From Streptomyces drozdowiczii (GTDB lineage Bacteria > Actinomycetota > Actinomycetes > Streptomycetales > Streptomycetaceae), in the NCBI RefSeq assembly GCF_026167665.1, contig NZ_CP098740.1:2294001-2358000 (forward strand): a stretch of DNA of 64,000 nt, in the 5' to 3' direction. Numbering within the stretch: the first letter of the stretch is position 1; each line of letters starts with the position of its first letter. This document shows positions 15,654-23,962 of the stretch, in pieces. Made by a program: the position numbers and the translations under genes. Under the pieces are notes generated by a model, which saw only the letters and a list, made by a program, of their open reading frames with translations, ran no database searches and was not told the origin of the DNA.

Positions 15654-16847
15654 ATGCTCTCCGAGTCGTCCACCGCCACCGTCCGCGCCACCCTGCCCGC
15701 CGTCGGCGCGGCCATCGGGGACATCACCGACCTCTTCTACCGCAAGCTGTTCGCCGCCCACCCGGAGCTCCTGCGCGACCTGTTCAACCGGGGCAACCAG
15801 GCGTCCGGCGCCCAGCGCCAGGCGCTCGCCGGCTCCATCGCCGCCTTCGCGACCCAGCTGGTCGAGCGGCCCGACACCCGCCCCGACGTGATGCTGAGCC
15901 GGATCGCGCACAAGCACGCCTCGCTGGGGGTCACCCCGGCCCAGTACGACGTCGTCCACACCCACCTCTTCGCCGCGATAGCCGAGGTCCTGGGCGACGC
16001 GGTCACCCCCGAGGTCGCCGCCGCCTGGGACGAGGTCTACTGGCTGATGGCCAACGCCCTGATCGCCATCGAGGAGCGGCTGTACGCGGAGCAGGGCGTC
16101 GTCGCCGGCGACGTCTGGCGCGCGTGGGAGGTCGTCTCGCGCACCGAGGAGACCGACGACGTCGCCCGGTTCCGCATCCGCCCCGCCGACGGCTCGCCGG
16201 CCCCCGCCTTCCGCCCCGGCCAGTACGTCTCCGTACAGGTCGAACTCCCGGACGGCGCCCGTCAGATCCGCCAGTACAGCCTCTCCGGCGGGCCCGGCTC
16301 GGCGCTCCGCTCCATCACGGTCAAGCGGGTGCACGGCAACGACGCCCCGGACGGCGAGGTCTCCCGCCACCTGCACGCCGAGGTGCGCGCCGGTGACCGG
16401 CTCCGGGTCTCGGCCCCGTACGGCGACCTCGTACTGAAGTCCGACGAGGCCCCGCTGCTGCTCGCGTCCGCGGGCATCGGCTGCACCCCGATCCTGTCGA
16501 TGCTGGAGCACCTCGCGGAGTCGGAGCACCGCGCCCCGGTCACCGTCGTGCACGGCGACCGCTCCCCCGCCGACCACGCGCTGCGCACCGACCACACCGC
16601 GCTCACGGCCAAACTGCCCGGCGCCGCCGCCCACTTCTGGTACGAGAACCCGGCGGACGGCCACCCCGCCGACCGCACCGGGCTCGTGGACCTGAGCGGC
16701 CTCACCGTCCTCCCGGGCACGCACGCCTACCTCTGCGGCCCGCTGCCCTTCATGCGCGCGGTCCGCACCCAGCTGCTCGCCAAGGGCGTCCCGGCCTCCG
16801 ACATCCACTACGAGGTGTTCGGCCCCGACCTGTGGCTCGCCTCCTGA
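15654..16847 (+). CDS. hmpA: Flavohaemoprotein, nitric oxide dioxygenase
   Basis: A 397-residue flavohaemoglobin that converts NO to nitrate using O2 and NAD(P)H. The globin domain covers about residues 1-135 with the distal Tyr29 (LFYRKLF) and the proximal-histidine segment AHKHASLGV. The FAD-binding part has RPGQYVSVQVELPDG and RQYSLSG; the NAD domain has LLASAGIGCTPILSMLEHL and AYLCGPLPFMRAV. The ATG at 15654 follows GAGGAG. The NsrR box just upstream and the neighbouring nsrR gene give the regulation: de-repression by NO. Confidence 0.95.
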   Translation: MLSESSTATVRATLPAVGAAIGDITDLFYRKLFAAHPELLRDLFNRGNQASGAQRQALAGSIAAFATQLVERPDTRPDVMLSRIAHKHASLGVTPAQYDVVHTHLFAAIAEVLGDAVTPEVAAAWDEVYWLMANALIAIEERLYAEQGVVAGDVWRAWEVVSRTEETDDVARFRIRPADGSPAPAFRPGQYVSVQVELPDGARQIRQYSLSGGPGSALRSITVKRVHGNDAPDGEVSRHLHAEVRAGDRLRVSAPYGDLVLKSDEAPLLLASAGIGCTPILSMLEHLAESEHRAPVTVVHGDRSPADHALRTDHTALTAKLPGAAAHFWYENPADGHPADRTGLVDLSGLTVLPGTHAYLCGPLPFMRAVRTQLLAKGVPASDIHYEVFGPDLWLAS

Positions 16848-16886
16848 GCCAGGTCATGGCCGGATCGGCTCGCACACGATCCGAAC

Positions 16887-16923
16887 AGGGCCCCGCCGTC
16901 GTCCCGCGGCCGGTCGGGGCCCT
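16887..16923. terminator. Hairpin after hmpA
   Basis: AGGGCCCCG pairs with CGGGGCCCT across a 19-nt loop. A second hairpin, CGGATCG/CGATCCG, lies at 16861-16883. Together they probably end hmpA transcription. Confidence 0.55.
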
Positions 16924-16968
16924 TCCGGCCGGGTAGAACCGCTCCTATACGCACAAAAGGAGCCGGTC

Positions 16969-17561
16969 ATGTCCTCACCCATGTCCGCGAGCGCTTTTCT
17001 CGCCGCCCTCAAGAAGGAAGGGCTCACCGTCGTCGAGGTCGGCGACTGGCGCAGCCGCAACCGCAACCACAAGGGCCCTGGGGCCCGGTCAACGGGGTGA
17101 TGATCCACCACTCCGTCACCAAGGGGACCGACGCCACCGTGAAGATGTGCCGCGACGGCCACCCCGACCTGCCGGGCCCGCTGTGCCACGGCGTCATCGC
17201 CAAGGACGGCCGGGTCCATCTGGTCGGCTACGGCAGGACCAACCACGCGGGCATGGGCGACGACGACGTCCTGCGCGCGGTCGTCGCGGAGAAGAAGCGC
17301 CTTCCCCACGACAACGAGGCCAACACCGACGGAAACCGGCACTTCTACGGCTTCGAGTGCGAGAACCTCGGCGACGGCAAGGACCCCTGGCCCGACGCCC
17401 AGCTCGAAGCGATCGAGAAGGTCGCGGCGGCCATCTGCCGCCACCACGGCTGGACCGCCCGGTCGGTCATCGGCCACCGCGAGTGGCAGCCCGGCAAGGT
17501 GGACCCGAAGGGCTTCTCGATGGGCGACCTGCGCGAACGCGTCCACGACCGCCTCAAGTGA
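16969..17561 (+). CDS. N-acetylmuramoyl-L-alanine amidase (Amidase_2), frameshifted in this sequence
   Basis: A zinc amidase of the T7-lysozyme/PGRP type that cleaves the peptide from N-acetylmuramic acid. The start ATG at 16969 has AAAAGGAG upstream. The first 36 codons end in NRNHKGP, and the frame then breaks at C3 (17076-17078) in a GGGCCC stretch; adding one C restores KGPWGPVNGVMIHHSVTKG and a 197-residue protein. Zinc ligands are visible as IHHS, GHREW and the following Asp in GKVDP. There is no signal peptide, so it is either cytoplasmic, released by lysis, or exported by another route; it resembles endolysin-type enzymes. The single-base loss is probably a sequence error. Confidence 0.8.
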
Positions 17562-17586
17562 CCGGCGGGCGGCGACCGCCGCCACA

Positions 17587-18513
17587 ATGGAGCACATGTC
17601 CGCCCCGTCCCCCGAGTCCCGGCTGCGCCCGCTGCTGCCCTCGCCCGTGCAGCCGGCCGACGACGAGCGCTTCGCCCGGCACGGGGTGACGCTGCTCCTC
17701 AAGCGCGACGACCTGATCCACCCGGATCTGCCGGGCAACAAATGGCGGAAACTCGCGCCCAATCTGGCGGCCGCCGCCGGGCGCCCCGTGCTCACCTTCG
17801 GCGGCGCGTACTCCAACCATCTGCGGGCCACCGCCGCCGCCGGCCGCCTCCTCGGATTCCGCACCATCGGGGTCGTACGCGGTGACGAGCTGGCCGACCG
17901 CCCCCTCAACCCCTCGCTCGCCCGGTGCGCCGCCGACGGCATGCGGCTGCACTTCGTGGACCGGGCGACCTACCGCGCCAAGACCGACCCGGCGGTCCTG
18001 GCCGGGCTGCTGGAGCTGTACGGGGACTGCGAGGTCGTCCCGGAGGGCGGCAGCAACGCCCTCGCGGCCCGGGGCTGCGCCGGACTCGGGCGCGAACTGC
18101 GGGGCGTGGCCGACGTGGCGGCGGTGGCCTGCGGCACCGGCGGCACCCTGGCCGGGCTCGCCGCCGGACTCGCGCCGGGGCAGCGCGCACTCGGCGTCCC
18201 GGTCCTGCGCGGCGGCTTCCTGGGCGAGGCGGTGCGGGGACTCCAGCGCCGGGCGTTCGGCGGTCCGGCGGGCGACTGGTGGCTGGACGAGCGGTTCCAC
18301 TTCGGCGGCTACGCCCGTACGACACTTGAGCTGCACGCGTTCGCAAAGGATTTCGAGGACCGGCACGGGCTGCCCGTGGAGCGACTGTATGTGGCCAAAA
18401 TGCTGTACGCGCTCACCGCGCTGGCCGAGGAGGGCGCCTTCCCCGCCGGGACCACCGTCGCTGCGGTGATCACCGGCCGACCGGACGAGGAGGCTCAGTC
18501 CTCCTCCCGGTAG
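17587..18513 (+). CDS. PLP-dependent ACC deaminase / D-cysteine desulfhydrase family enzyme
   Basis: A 308-residue fold-type II pyridoxal-phosphate enzyme. LLLKRDDLIHPDLPGNKWRK holds the family N-terminal motif with the PLP-binding Lys in GNKWRK; FGGAYSNHLRATAAAG, ACGTGGTLAGLAAG and PEGGSNALAARG complete the cofactor site. Members deaminate 1-aminocyclopropane-1-carboxylate or act on D-cysteine, and the two cannot be told apart reliably by eye. There is no clear ribosome site before either ATG (17587 or 17596). The last 19 bp overlap the convergent antiporter gene. Confidence 0.85.
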   Translation: MEHMSAPSPESRLRPLLPSPVQPADDERFARHGVTLLLKRDDLIHPDLPGNKWRKLAPNLAAAAGRPVLTFGGAYSNHLRATAAAGRLLGFRTIGVVRGDELADRPLNPSLARCAADGMRLHFVDRATYRAKTDPAVLAGLLELYGDCEVVPEGGSNALAARGCAGLGRELRGVADVAAVACGTGGTLAGLAAGLAPGQRALGVPVLRGGFLGEAVRGLQRRAFGGPAGDWWLDERFHFGGYARTTLELHAFAKDFEDRHGLPVERLYVAKMLYALTALAEEGAFPAGTTVAAVITGRPDEEAQSSSR

Positions 18514-20090
18514 GCCGCCGCCTCCTCCAGGTCCAGGCGGCGCAGCAGGGTCCGCATCATCTCGTCGTCGATCCTGCGCTCGTCCCGCAGCCGGACGAAG
18601 ACCTCCCGCTCGGTCTCGATCATCTCGCCGGCCAGCCGCCGGTAGGTCTCGTCCGCCGACTCGCCGGTGACCGGGTTGGCCGCGCCAAGGCGTTCCCACA
18701 CGGCGTTGCGGCGGCGCTCCAGAACGGTCCGGAGGCGGTCCGCCAGGGGCTCGGGCAGCCGGTTGCGCTCGTCGGTCAGCAGCTCGTCCAGGCGGGCCTC
18801 GGCGGCCGTGGACGCCTCGTTCTGGGCCTGCGCCTCGGCCAGGGTGTCGGCCTGCCGGTCCCGGCCCGGGAGCTTCAGTACGCGCACCAGGAGCGGCAGG
18901 GTGAGCCCCTGCACCACCAGCGTGCCGATGACGGTGGTGAACGTCAGGAACAGCACCAGGTTGCGGGCCGGGAAGGCCGCGCCGTCGGCGGTGACGAGCG
19001 GGACGGAGAAGGCGATGGCGAGCGAGACGACCCCGCGCATCCCGGCCCAGCCGACGATGAGCGGCGAGGTCCAGTCGGTGCCGGGCTCCCGCTCCCTGAT
19101 CCGCCGCGACAGCCACCGGGGCAGATAGGTAGCCGGGTAGACCCAGACGAAGCGGACCACCACCACGGCCAGGAAGACCAGCACCGCGTATCCGAAGGCG
19201 TCCGCCACGGAGTACGTGCCGAGCCCCTTGAGGACGAACGGCAGCTGGAGGCCGATCAGCGCGAACACGGCCGACTCCAGGACGAAGGCGACCATCTTCC
19301 AGACGGCGGCCTCCTGGAGCCGGGTGGCGAAGTCGACCTGCCAGGACCGGTGGCCCAGGTACAGCGCGACGACGACCACGGCCAGCACCCCCGAGGCGTG
19401 CACGCGCTCGGCCGCCGCGTACGCCACGAACGGGATGAGGAGCGACAGGGTGTTCTGGAGCAGCGGCTCCCTGAGGTGGGTGCGCAGCCAGTGCAGCGGG
19501 ACCATGAGCAGCAGGCCGACCCCGACACCCCCGACCGAGGCCAGCAGGAATTCCCGCGCCCCGCCGCCCCAGCTGATGCCCTCCCCGACGGCGGCGGCCA
19601 GCGCCACCTTGTACGCGGTGATCGCGGTGGCGTCGTTCACCAGGGACTCGCCCTGGAGGATCGTCGTGACACGCGCGGGCAGCCCCACCCGGCGGGCGAT
19701 GGCGGCGGCGGTGACCGCGTCCGGCGGGGCGATCACGGCGCCGAGCACCAGCGCGGCGGTCAGCGGCAGATCGGGCACCAGCAGATAGGCCAGCCACCCC
19801 ACCGCGACCGTCGCGAACAGCACGTAGCCCACCGAGAGCAGCGCCACGGGCCGCAGATTGGCCCGCAGGTCCAGGTAGGAGCTGTCCACGGCGGCCGTGT
19901 ACAGCAGGGGCGGCAGCAGCAGGGGGAGCACGATGTGCGCGTCCAGGGTGTACGACGGCACCCCCGGCACGTACGAGGCGATCAGGCCGACGGCGACCAG
20001 GAGAAGCGGGGCCGGCACCGGGGTGCGGCGTGCGAGGCCCGCCGTCGCGGCGCTGCCCGCGACCAGCGCCACCAGGGGCAATGCGTCCAT
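18495..20090 (-). CDS. Na+/H+ antiporter, CPA1 family
   Basis: A 531-residue monovalent cation:proton antiporter of the cytoplasmic membrane, about 12 transmembrane segments followed by a charged cytoplasmic tail of about 130 residues (LAEAQAQNEASTAAEARLDE onward). The ion-binding region ILQGESLVNDATAITAYKVA has the conserved Asn-Asp pair, and GWAGMRGVVSLAIAFSVP is also conserved in NhaP/YjcE types. It is divergent from the small zinc-finger gene (35-bp gap) and converges with the PLP enzyme, overlapping it by 19 bp. Confidence 0.92.
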   Translation of the reverse strand: MDALPLVALVAGSAATAGLARRTPVPAPLLLVAVGLIASYVPGVPSYTLDAHIVLPLLLPPLLYTAAVDSSYLDLRANLRPVALLSVGYVLFATVAVGWLAYLLVPDLPLTAALVLGAVIAPPDAVTAAAIARRVGLPARVTTILQGESLVNDATAITAYKVALAAAVGEGISWGGGAREFLLASVGGVGVGLLLMVPLHWLRTHLREPLLQNTLSLLIPFVAYAAAERVHASGVLAVVVVALYLGHRSWQVDFATRLQEAAVWKMVAFVLESAVFALIGLQLPFVLKGLGTYSVADAFGYAVLVFLAVVVVRFVWVYPATYLPRWLSRRIREREPGTDWTSPLIVGWAGMRGVVSLAIAFSVPLVTADGAAFPARNLVLFLTFTTVIGTLVVQGLTLPLLVRVLKLPGRDRQADTLAEAQAQNEASTAAEARLDELLTDERNRLPEPLADRLRTVLERRRNAVWERLGAANPVTGESADETYRRLAGEMIETEREVFVRLRDERRIDDEMMRTLLRRLDLEEAAAYREED

Positions 20091-20125
20091 CTCATGATCC
20101 TCGCATCCGTCGTAACCTGGCCATC

Positions 20126-20386
20126 ATGAGTGGTTGCCCGCACGTACCGGACCTGCCGCGCCCCGAACCCGCGCCCCTCGGTGAAACCTGTCCCGAGTGC
20201 CTGGCGGCCGGCACCCACCCCGTGCAGCTGCGGCTGTGTCTGAGCTGCGGCCATGTCGGCTGCTGCGACTCCTCGCCCGGACGGCACGCGACGGGGCACT
20301 TCGAGCAGACCGGCCATCCGGTCATGCGGAGCTTCGAACCGGGCGAGAAGTGGCGTTGGTGCTTTGTCGACGGTTCGATCGTCTGA
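20126..20386 (+). CDS. UBP-type zinc finger protein
   Basis: An 86-residue protein made almost entirely of a UBP-type (ZnF-UBP) zinc finger. The metal ligands are visible as CPH near the N-terminus, CPEC, CLSCGHVGCCDSS, and the histidines of RHATGHFEQTGHPVM. In eukaryotes this fold binds ubiquitin tails; bacterial versions are common in actinobacteria and have no established role that I know of. The start at ATG 20126 gives MSGCPHVPDL. It lies divergent from the antiporter, and its 3' end overlaps a possible sigma-H-type promoter. Confidence 0.85.
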   Translation: MSGCPHVPDLPRPEPAPLGETCPECLAAGTHPVQLRLCLSCGHVGCCDSSPGRHATGHFEQTGHPVMRSFEPGEKWRWCFVDGSIV

Positions 20387-20397
20387 CGTCCGGGTAC
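20372..20397 (+). promoter_or_regulatory. Candidate sigma-B/sigma-H-type promoter for rshA-sigH
   Basis: GGTT-N16-GGGTAC fits the stress-sigma consensus (GNNT, 14-16 bp, GGGTAC/T). It lies about 220 bp upstream of rshA, over the end of the UBP gene. It suggests that SigH or a relative drives this operon. Confidence 0.5.
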
Positions 20398-20470
20398 GTC
20401 AAACCGGCGCGCGTTGTTCGTAATTGAGCGACGCAGACCCCTAGGCACTGTGCGTACTCATGGACCTACC

Positions 20471-20593
20471 ATGAGTGACAGCCGCCGGAGGGGGTTCCGG
20501 CGACACGGCATCATGGATCGCGATAGCGTCGCCGGACCGAAGAACCGAAGACGTACCGCATGGCTCCGGGCGTTCTCCCGGAACCTCGAATGA
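20471..20593 (+). CDS. Possible 40-residue leader ORF before rshA
   Basis: An open frame of 40 codons (MSDSRRRGFRRHGIMDRDSV and on), very Arg-rich, ends 24 bp before the rshA start. A hairpin, CGCCGGA-N6-TCCGGCG (20483-20502), lies inside it. There is no clear ribosome site. It may be a leader peptide or chance. Confidence 0.2.
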   Translation: MSDSRRRGFRRHGIMDRDSVAGPKNRRRTAWLRAFSRNLE

Positions 20594-20617
20594 GTTTGTG
20601 CCACCTTGGAGGTGAGG

Positions 20618-21031
20618 GTGTCCCAGATCGCAGGCGAGCCCGGGAATCAGGACTTCGTAGAGGTCCGGCTGCCCGCTGCGGGTGCCTACCTGTCGGTGCT
20701 GCGCACGGCCACGGCCGGTCTCGCAGCACGCTTGGACTTCACTCTCGACGAGATCGAGGACCTTCGCATCGCGGTGGACGAGGCGTGCGCGATCCTGCTC
20801 CAGCAGGCCGTGCCCGGCTCCGTCCTGAGCTGCGTGTTCCGTCTCATCGACGATTCACTCGAGGTGACGGTCGCGGCCCCGACCACGGACGGCCGCGCCC
20901 CGGAGCGCGACACCTTCGCCTGGACGGTGCTCTCCGCGCTGGCCGGGAAGGTCGACTCCTCGGTCGCCGACGACCGTACGGTCAGCATCAGCCTGTACAA
21001 ACAGCGCGGCGCGGGACCCGGGCCGGCGTGA
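20618..21031 (+). CDS. rshA: RshA/UshX, RsbW-type anti-sigma factor for SigH
   Basis: A 137-residue GHKL-fold anti-sigma factor. LRIAVDEACAILLQQA is the N-box typical of RsbW/SpoIIAB-type serine kinases; the G-boxes are weak, as in the Streptomyces RshA group. GTG 20618 was chosen because GGAGG lies 5 nt upstream. Its stop (TGA 21029-21031) overlaps the sigma gene GTG at 21028, so the two are translationally coupled. In S. coelicolor the homologue binds SigH and holds it inactive until osmotic or other stress. Confidence 0.9.
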   Translation: MSQIAGEPGNQDFVEVRLPAAGAYLSVLRTATAGLAARLDFTLDEIEDLRIAVDEACAILLQQAVPGSVLSCVFRLIDDSLEVTVAAPTTDGRAPERDTFAWTVLSALAGKVDSSVADDRTVSISLYKQRGAGPGPA

Positions 21032-22008
21032 GCAACGGGAACGGGGACGGTCCTGTGCGGGACGAGACGATCCGACCAGGGGTGGTGCGTGCGGCAGGCA
21101 TCCCGGAGCAGCAGGCCCTGCCTCATCCGGTGGACGGGGCGGAGCTGCCCCGTGCGGTGGACGGGGCTGACGGGCCCGCCGGCATTACGGTCGCGGTGGA
21201 GCAGTCGCAGGCGGAGCGGGCAGGCCAGATGAGCGAGCACGGGCACCACGATCCAAACGACCGCAGCGAGGCGCGGGCGTTGTTCATCGAGCTGGGCAAG
21301 CTCGCCGACGGTTCGCCGGAGCGGGCCGAGCTGCGCAACCGGCTGGTGCGGATGCACCTGCCGCTGGTGGAGCACCTGGCCCGGCGCTTCCGCAATCGCG
21401 GGGAGCCGCTGGACGACCTGACCCAGGTCGCCACGATCGGGCTGATCAAGTCCGTCGACCGGTTCGACCCGGAGCGGGGCGTCGAGTTCTCGACGTACGC
21501 GACGCCGACGGTCGTCGGGGAGATCAAGCGCCACTTCCGCGACAAGGGCTGGGCGGTGCGGGTGCCGCGCCGCCTCCAGGAGCTGCGGCTGTCGCTGACC
21601 TCGGCGACCGCGGAGCTCTCCCAGCTGCACGGCCGTTCGCCCACGGTGCACGAGCTGGCGGAGCGGCTGGGGATCTCCGAGGAGGAGGTCCTGGAGGGCC
21701 TGGAGTCGGCCAACGCGTACAGCACGCTCTCGCTGGACGTGCCGGACACGGACGACGAGTCGCCGGCCGTGGCGGACACGCTGGGCTCCGAGGACGAGGC
21801 GCTGGAGGGCGTCGAGTACCGGGAGTCGTTGAAGCCGCTCCTGGAGGACCTGCCGCCGCGGGAGAAGCGGATCCTGCTGCTCCGTTTCTTCGGGAACATG
21901 ACCCAGTCGCAGATCGCGCAGGAGGTCGGCATCTCGCAGATGCACGTCTCGCGGCTGCTGGCCCGCACGCTGGCACAGCTGCGCGAGCGGCTGCTCGTGG
22001 AGGAGTAG
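21028..22008 (+). CDS. sigH: SigH stress sigma factor (sigma-B group), with longer overlapping frame
   Basis: A 326-residue sigma-70-family factor of the SigB/SigF group. Region 2 is clear (LVEHLARRFRNRGEPLDDLT, RFDPERGVEFSTYATPTVVG), with region 3 (RVPRRLQELRLSL) and the region 4 HTH (RILLLRFFGNMTQSQIAQEV, GISQMHVSRLLART). The GTG start overlaps the rshA stop. The same frame stays open upstream to ATG 20560, giving a 482-residue form that reads through the whole rshA gene in another frame; an internal ATG at about 21229 (MSEHGHHDP) would give a short form. In S. coelicolor several SigH products of different size are known, made by alternative starts and processing. Confidence 0.92.
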   Translation: MSNGNGDGPVRDETIRPGVVRAAGIPEQQALPHPVDGAELPRAVDGADGPAGITVAVEQSQAERAGQMSEHGHHDPNDRSEARALFIELGKLADGSPERAELRNRLVRMHLPLVEHLARRFRNRGEPLDDLTQVATIGLIKSVDRFDPERGVEFSTYATPTVVGEIKRHFRDKGWAVRVPRRLQELRLSLTSATAELSQLHGRSPTVHELAERLGISEEEVLEGLESANAYSTLSLDVPDTDDESPAVADTLGSEDEALEGVEYRESLKPLLEDLPPREKRILLLRFFGNMTQSQIAQEVGISQMHVSRLLARTLAQLRERLLVEE

Positions 22009-22024
22009 CGGGCGCGGTGACGCG

Positions 22025-22058
22025 GAAGAGGCCGCCGGGACGACCCGGCGGCCTCTTC
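22025..22058. terminator. Strong hairpin between sigH and the convergent membrane gene
   Basis: GAAGAGGCCGCCGGG - ACGA - CCCGGCGGCCTCTTC, a perfect 15-bp stem with a tetraloop; it serves both genes. Confidence 0.8.
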
Positions 22059-22074
22059 GCGTACGGGGGAGCCG

Positions 22075-22533
22075 TCAGGCGTCCTCGGTCTTCGTGTCGG
22101 GCTCCGCGCCCGGCCTGCGGATGCCGAGGGCCTCGATGGTGGCGGGCCTGACCAGCTGGTAGAGCGCGGTCAGGGCGACGGCCGCGAGCACGATGCCGGC
22201 CGGGATCAGCGCGCCGTGGGAGCGCAGCAGCGTCCAGGCCACCGGCAGCGCGATGATCTGCGTGATGAGCGCGGGGCCCCGGCTCCAGCTGCGGCGCAGC
22301 AGCAGCCCGCGGGCGGCGAGGAGCGGGATCAGGCCGAGCGCGATGACGGTCAGCCCGCCCATCTCGGCCTGCTCGGGGCTGTCGGGCTTGCCCAGCAGGC
22401 CCATCACCAGCATGTAGATCCCGCCGATGACCAGGGCCGCGCCTTCGAGGCCGCTGAGCGCGGCCACCAGGGTGATCCTGGCCGGCTTCGCGGGCTCGGC
22501 CAGGGGCGAGGGCACGTTCTGCTGAGTACTCAC
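22075..22533 (-). CDS. Small integral membrane protein
   Basis: A 152-residue protein with four predicted transmembrane helices (ITLVAALSGLEGAALVIGGI, LTVIALGLIPLLAARGLLLR, ALITQIIALPVAWTLL, ALIPAGIVLAAVALTALYQL) and charged ends. It is a type found widely beside sigH in Streptomyces, but I know no function. The start is a GTG at 22531-22533 (MSTQQNVPS); the ribosome site is weak (AAGG immediately before). It is divergent from the lipid-kinase gene. Confidence 0.75.
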   Translation of the reverse strand: MSTQQNVPSPLAEPAKPARITLVAALSGLEGAALVIGGIYMLVMGLLGKPDSPEQAEMGGLTVIALGLIPLLAARGLLLRRSWSRGPALITQIIALPVAWTLLRSHGALIPAGIVLAAVALTALYQLVRPATIEALGIRRPGAEPDTKTEDA

Positions 22534-22674
22534 CCTTGCAGGTTGGCATCCCGGGCCCGGCAAAGGAAAGCCGGGGTGGCGGGCGCCACCGGCGCACACC
22601 CGTGCCGTCACGGAGCGTGAGGCCCTGCTGCCAGGACTTCGGGGGTGTATCTCGCGGTAGGTAGGCTGGCAGTC

Positions 22675-23643
22675 ATGCGCGCACTTCTTGTGGTCAATCC
22701 AGCCGCCACCACCACCAGTGCGCGGACCCGTGACGTGCTGATCCACGCGCTGGCGAGCGAGATGAAGCTGGAGGCCGTCTCCACGGAGTACCGCGGGCAC
22801 GCCCGCGACCTGGGGCGGCGGGCCGCCGACAGTGACGACATCGACCTCGTGGTGGCGCTCGGCGGTGACGGCACGGTCAACGAGGTCGTCAACGGCCTGC
22901 TGCACCGGGGCCCCGACCTGGACCGCCTGCCGAAGCTGGCCGTGGTGCCCGGCGGCTCCACCAATGTCTTCGCGCGGGCCCTCGGACTGCCCAACGACGC
23001 GGTCGAGGCGACCGGCGCCATTCTGGACGCGCTGGCGAACCGGACCGAACGCACGGTCGGCCTCGGCCTCGCGGCGGGGACTCCGGGCACGGAGGACGAA
23101 TCCGTGCCGGAGCGCTGGTTCACCTTCTGCGCCGGGCTCGGATTCGACGCCGGGGTGGTCGGCCGGGTCGAACAGCAACGGGAGCGCGGCAAACGTTCGA
23201 CCCATGCCCTGTACGTGCGCCAGGTGCTCCGGCAATTCCTGGAGGAGCCGCACCGGAGACAGGGCGTGATAACGCTCGACGTGCCCGGCGAGGAGCCGGT
23301 CACCGATCTGGCGCTTTCCATAATCTGCAACACGTCGCCCTGGACGTATCTGGGGAACCGGCCGGTGTACGCGGCCCCGAAGGCGTCCTTCGACACCGCC
23401 CTGGACGTGCTGGGCCTGCGGAAACTCTCCACGGCGGCGGTCGGCCGCTACGCCACCCAGCTGCTCACGTCGAGCCCGGAGAAGGGCCCTCGGGGGAAGC
23501 ACGCGGTTTCACGGCACGACCTCACGGACTTCACCTTGCATTCAAAGGTTCCACTGCCCTTCCAGATGGACGGTGACCACCTCGGGGTGCGTACGAGTGT
23601 GACGTTCACAGGCGTACGCCGTGCACTGCGTGTGATTGTGTGA
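22675..23643 (+). CDS. Diacylglycerol/sphingosine-type lipid kinase
   Basis: A 322-residue kinase of the DAGK/YegS catalytic family, which phosphorylates diacylglycerol or a related lipid. The nucleotide-binding motif GGDGTVNEVVNGLL starts at residue 63, with VVPGGSTNVFARALGLP and the FCAGLGFDAGVVGRV segment also conserved. The start at ATG 22675 gives the standard MRALLVVNPAA opening. Actinobacterial members often act in lipid recycling; the exact substrate is unknown. It is followed by a 319-bp non-coding gap before wblE. Confidence 0.88.
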   Translation: MRALLVVNPAATTTSARTRDVLIHALASEMKLEAVSTEYRGHARDLGRRAADSDDIDLVVALGGDGTVNEVVNGLLHRGPDLDRLPKLAVVPGGSTNVFARALGLPNDAVEATGAILDALANRTERTVGLGLAAGTPGTEDESVPERWFTFCAGLGFDAGVVGRVEQQRERGKRSTHALYVRQVLRQFLEEPHRRQGVITLDVPGEEPVTDLALSIICNTSPWTYLGNRPVYAAPKASFDTALDVLGLRKLSTAAVGRYATQLLTSSPEKGPRGKHAVSRHDLTDFTLHSKVPLPFQMDGDHLGVRTSVTFTGVRRALRVIV

Positions 23644-23962
23644 GTGGAAGGGACCAAAGTCCTTTAACTCGAACGTTTGGACTGGCTTCCACCCTCTAGA
23701 AGTACGGCTGTGACCTAGCCGACACCGAGGAATCAAAAAAAACTTTCCTGAAGGGGTTGTATCCGCAGCCGAGGTTTGCGAATCTCTACATGGCGATCGG
23801 GACGGCCCGCAACAACGGCCTCCACTGAGAGCCAGAACCCCTCCTCACTTCACAGGACCACAACCAGTTCATCTGGGCGTCGGGCCTCCACCTGCGGGGG
23901 GATTCGTGAAAGCGTTCACATTCACAAGCCACAGTACGTAACACCAAGGAGAGGTAGCAGCC
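23644..23962 (+). other. Non-coding leader region of wblE
   Basis: There is no convincing gene in these 319 bases. The region is clearly A/T-richer than its surroundings, contains a run of eight A (23735-23742) and ends with AAGGAGAGG before wblE. It probably holds the wblE promoter(s) and a long 5' leader. I see no clean terminator for the kinase gene. Confidence 0.6.

Noticed and set aside
12333..16847. A single gas/NO-responsive operon joining eshA with nsrR-hmpA
   Set aside because: eshA and nsrR are divergent with about 200 bp between, and the NsrR box lies close to nsrR only; no shared site is evident.
17097..17561. Amidase remnant as a separate short gene or pseudogene
   Set aside because: A single inserted C joins it to a good start and upstream codons, as in four other genes here; error is the simpler reading.
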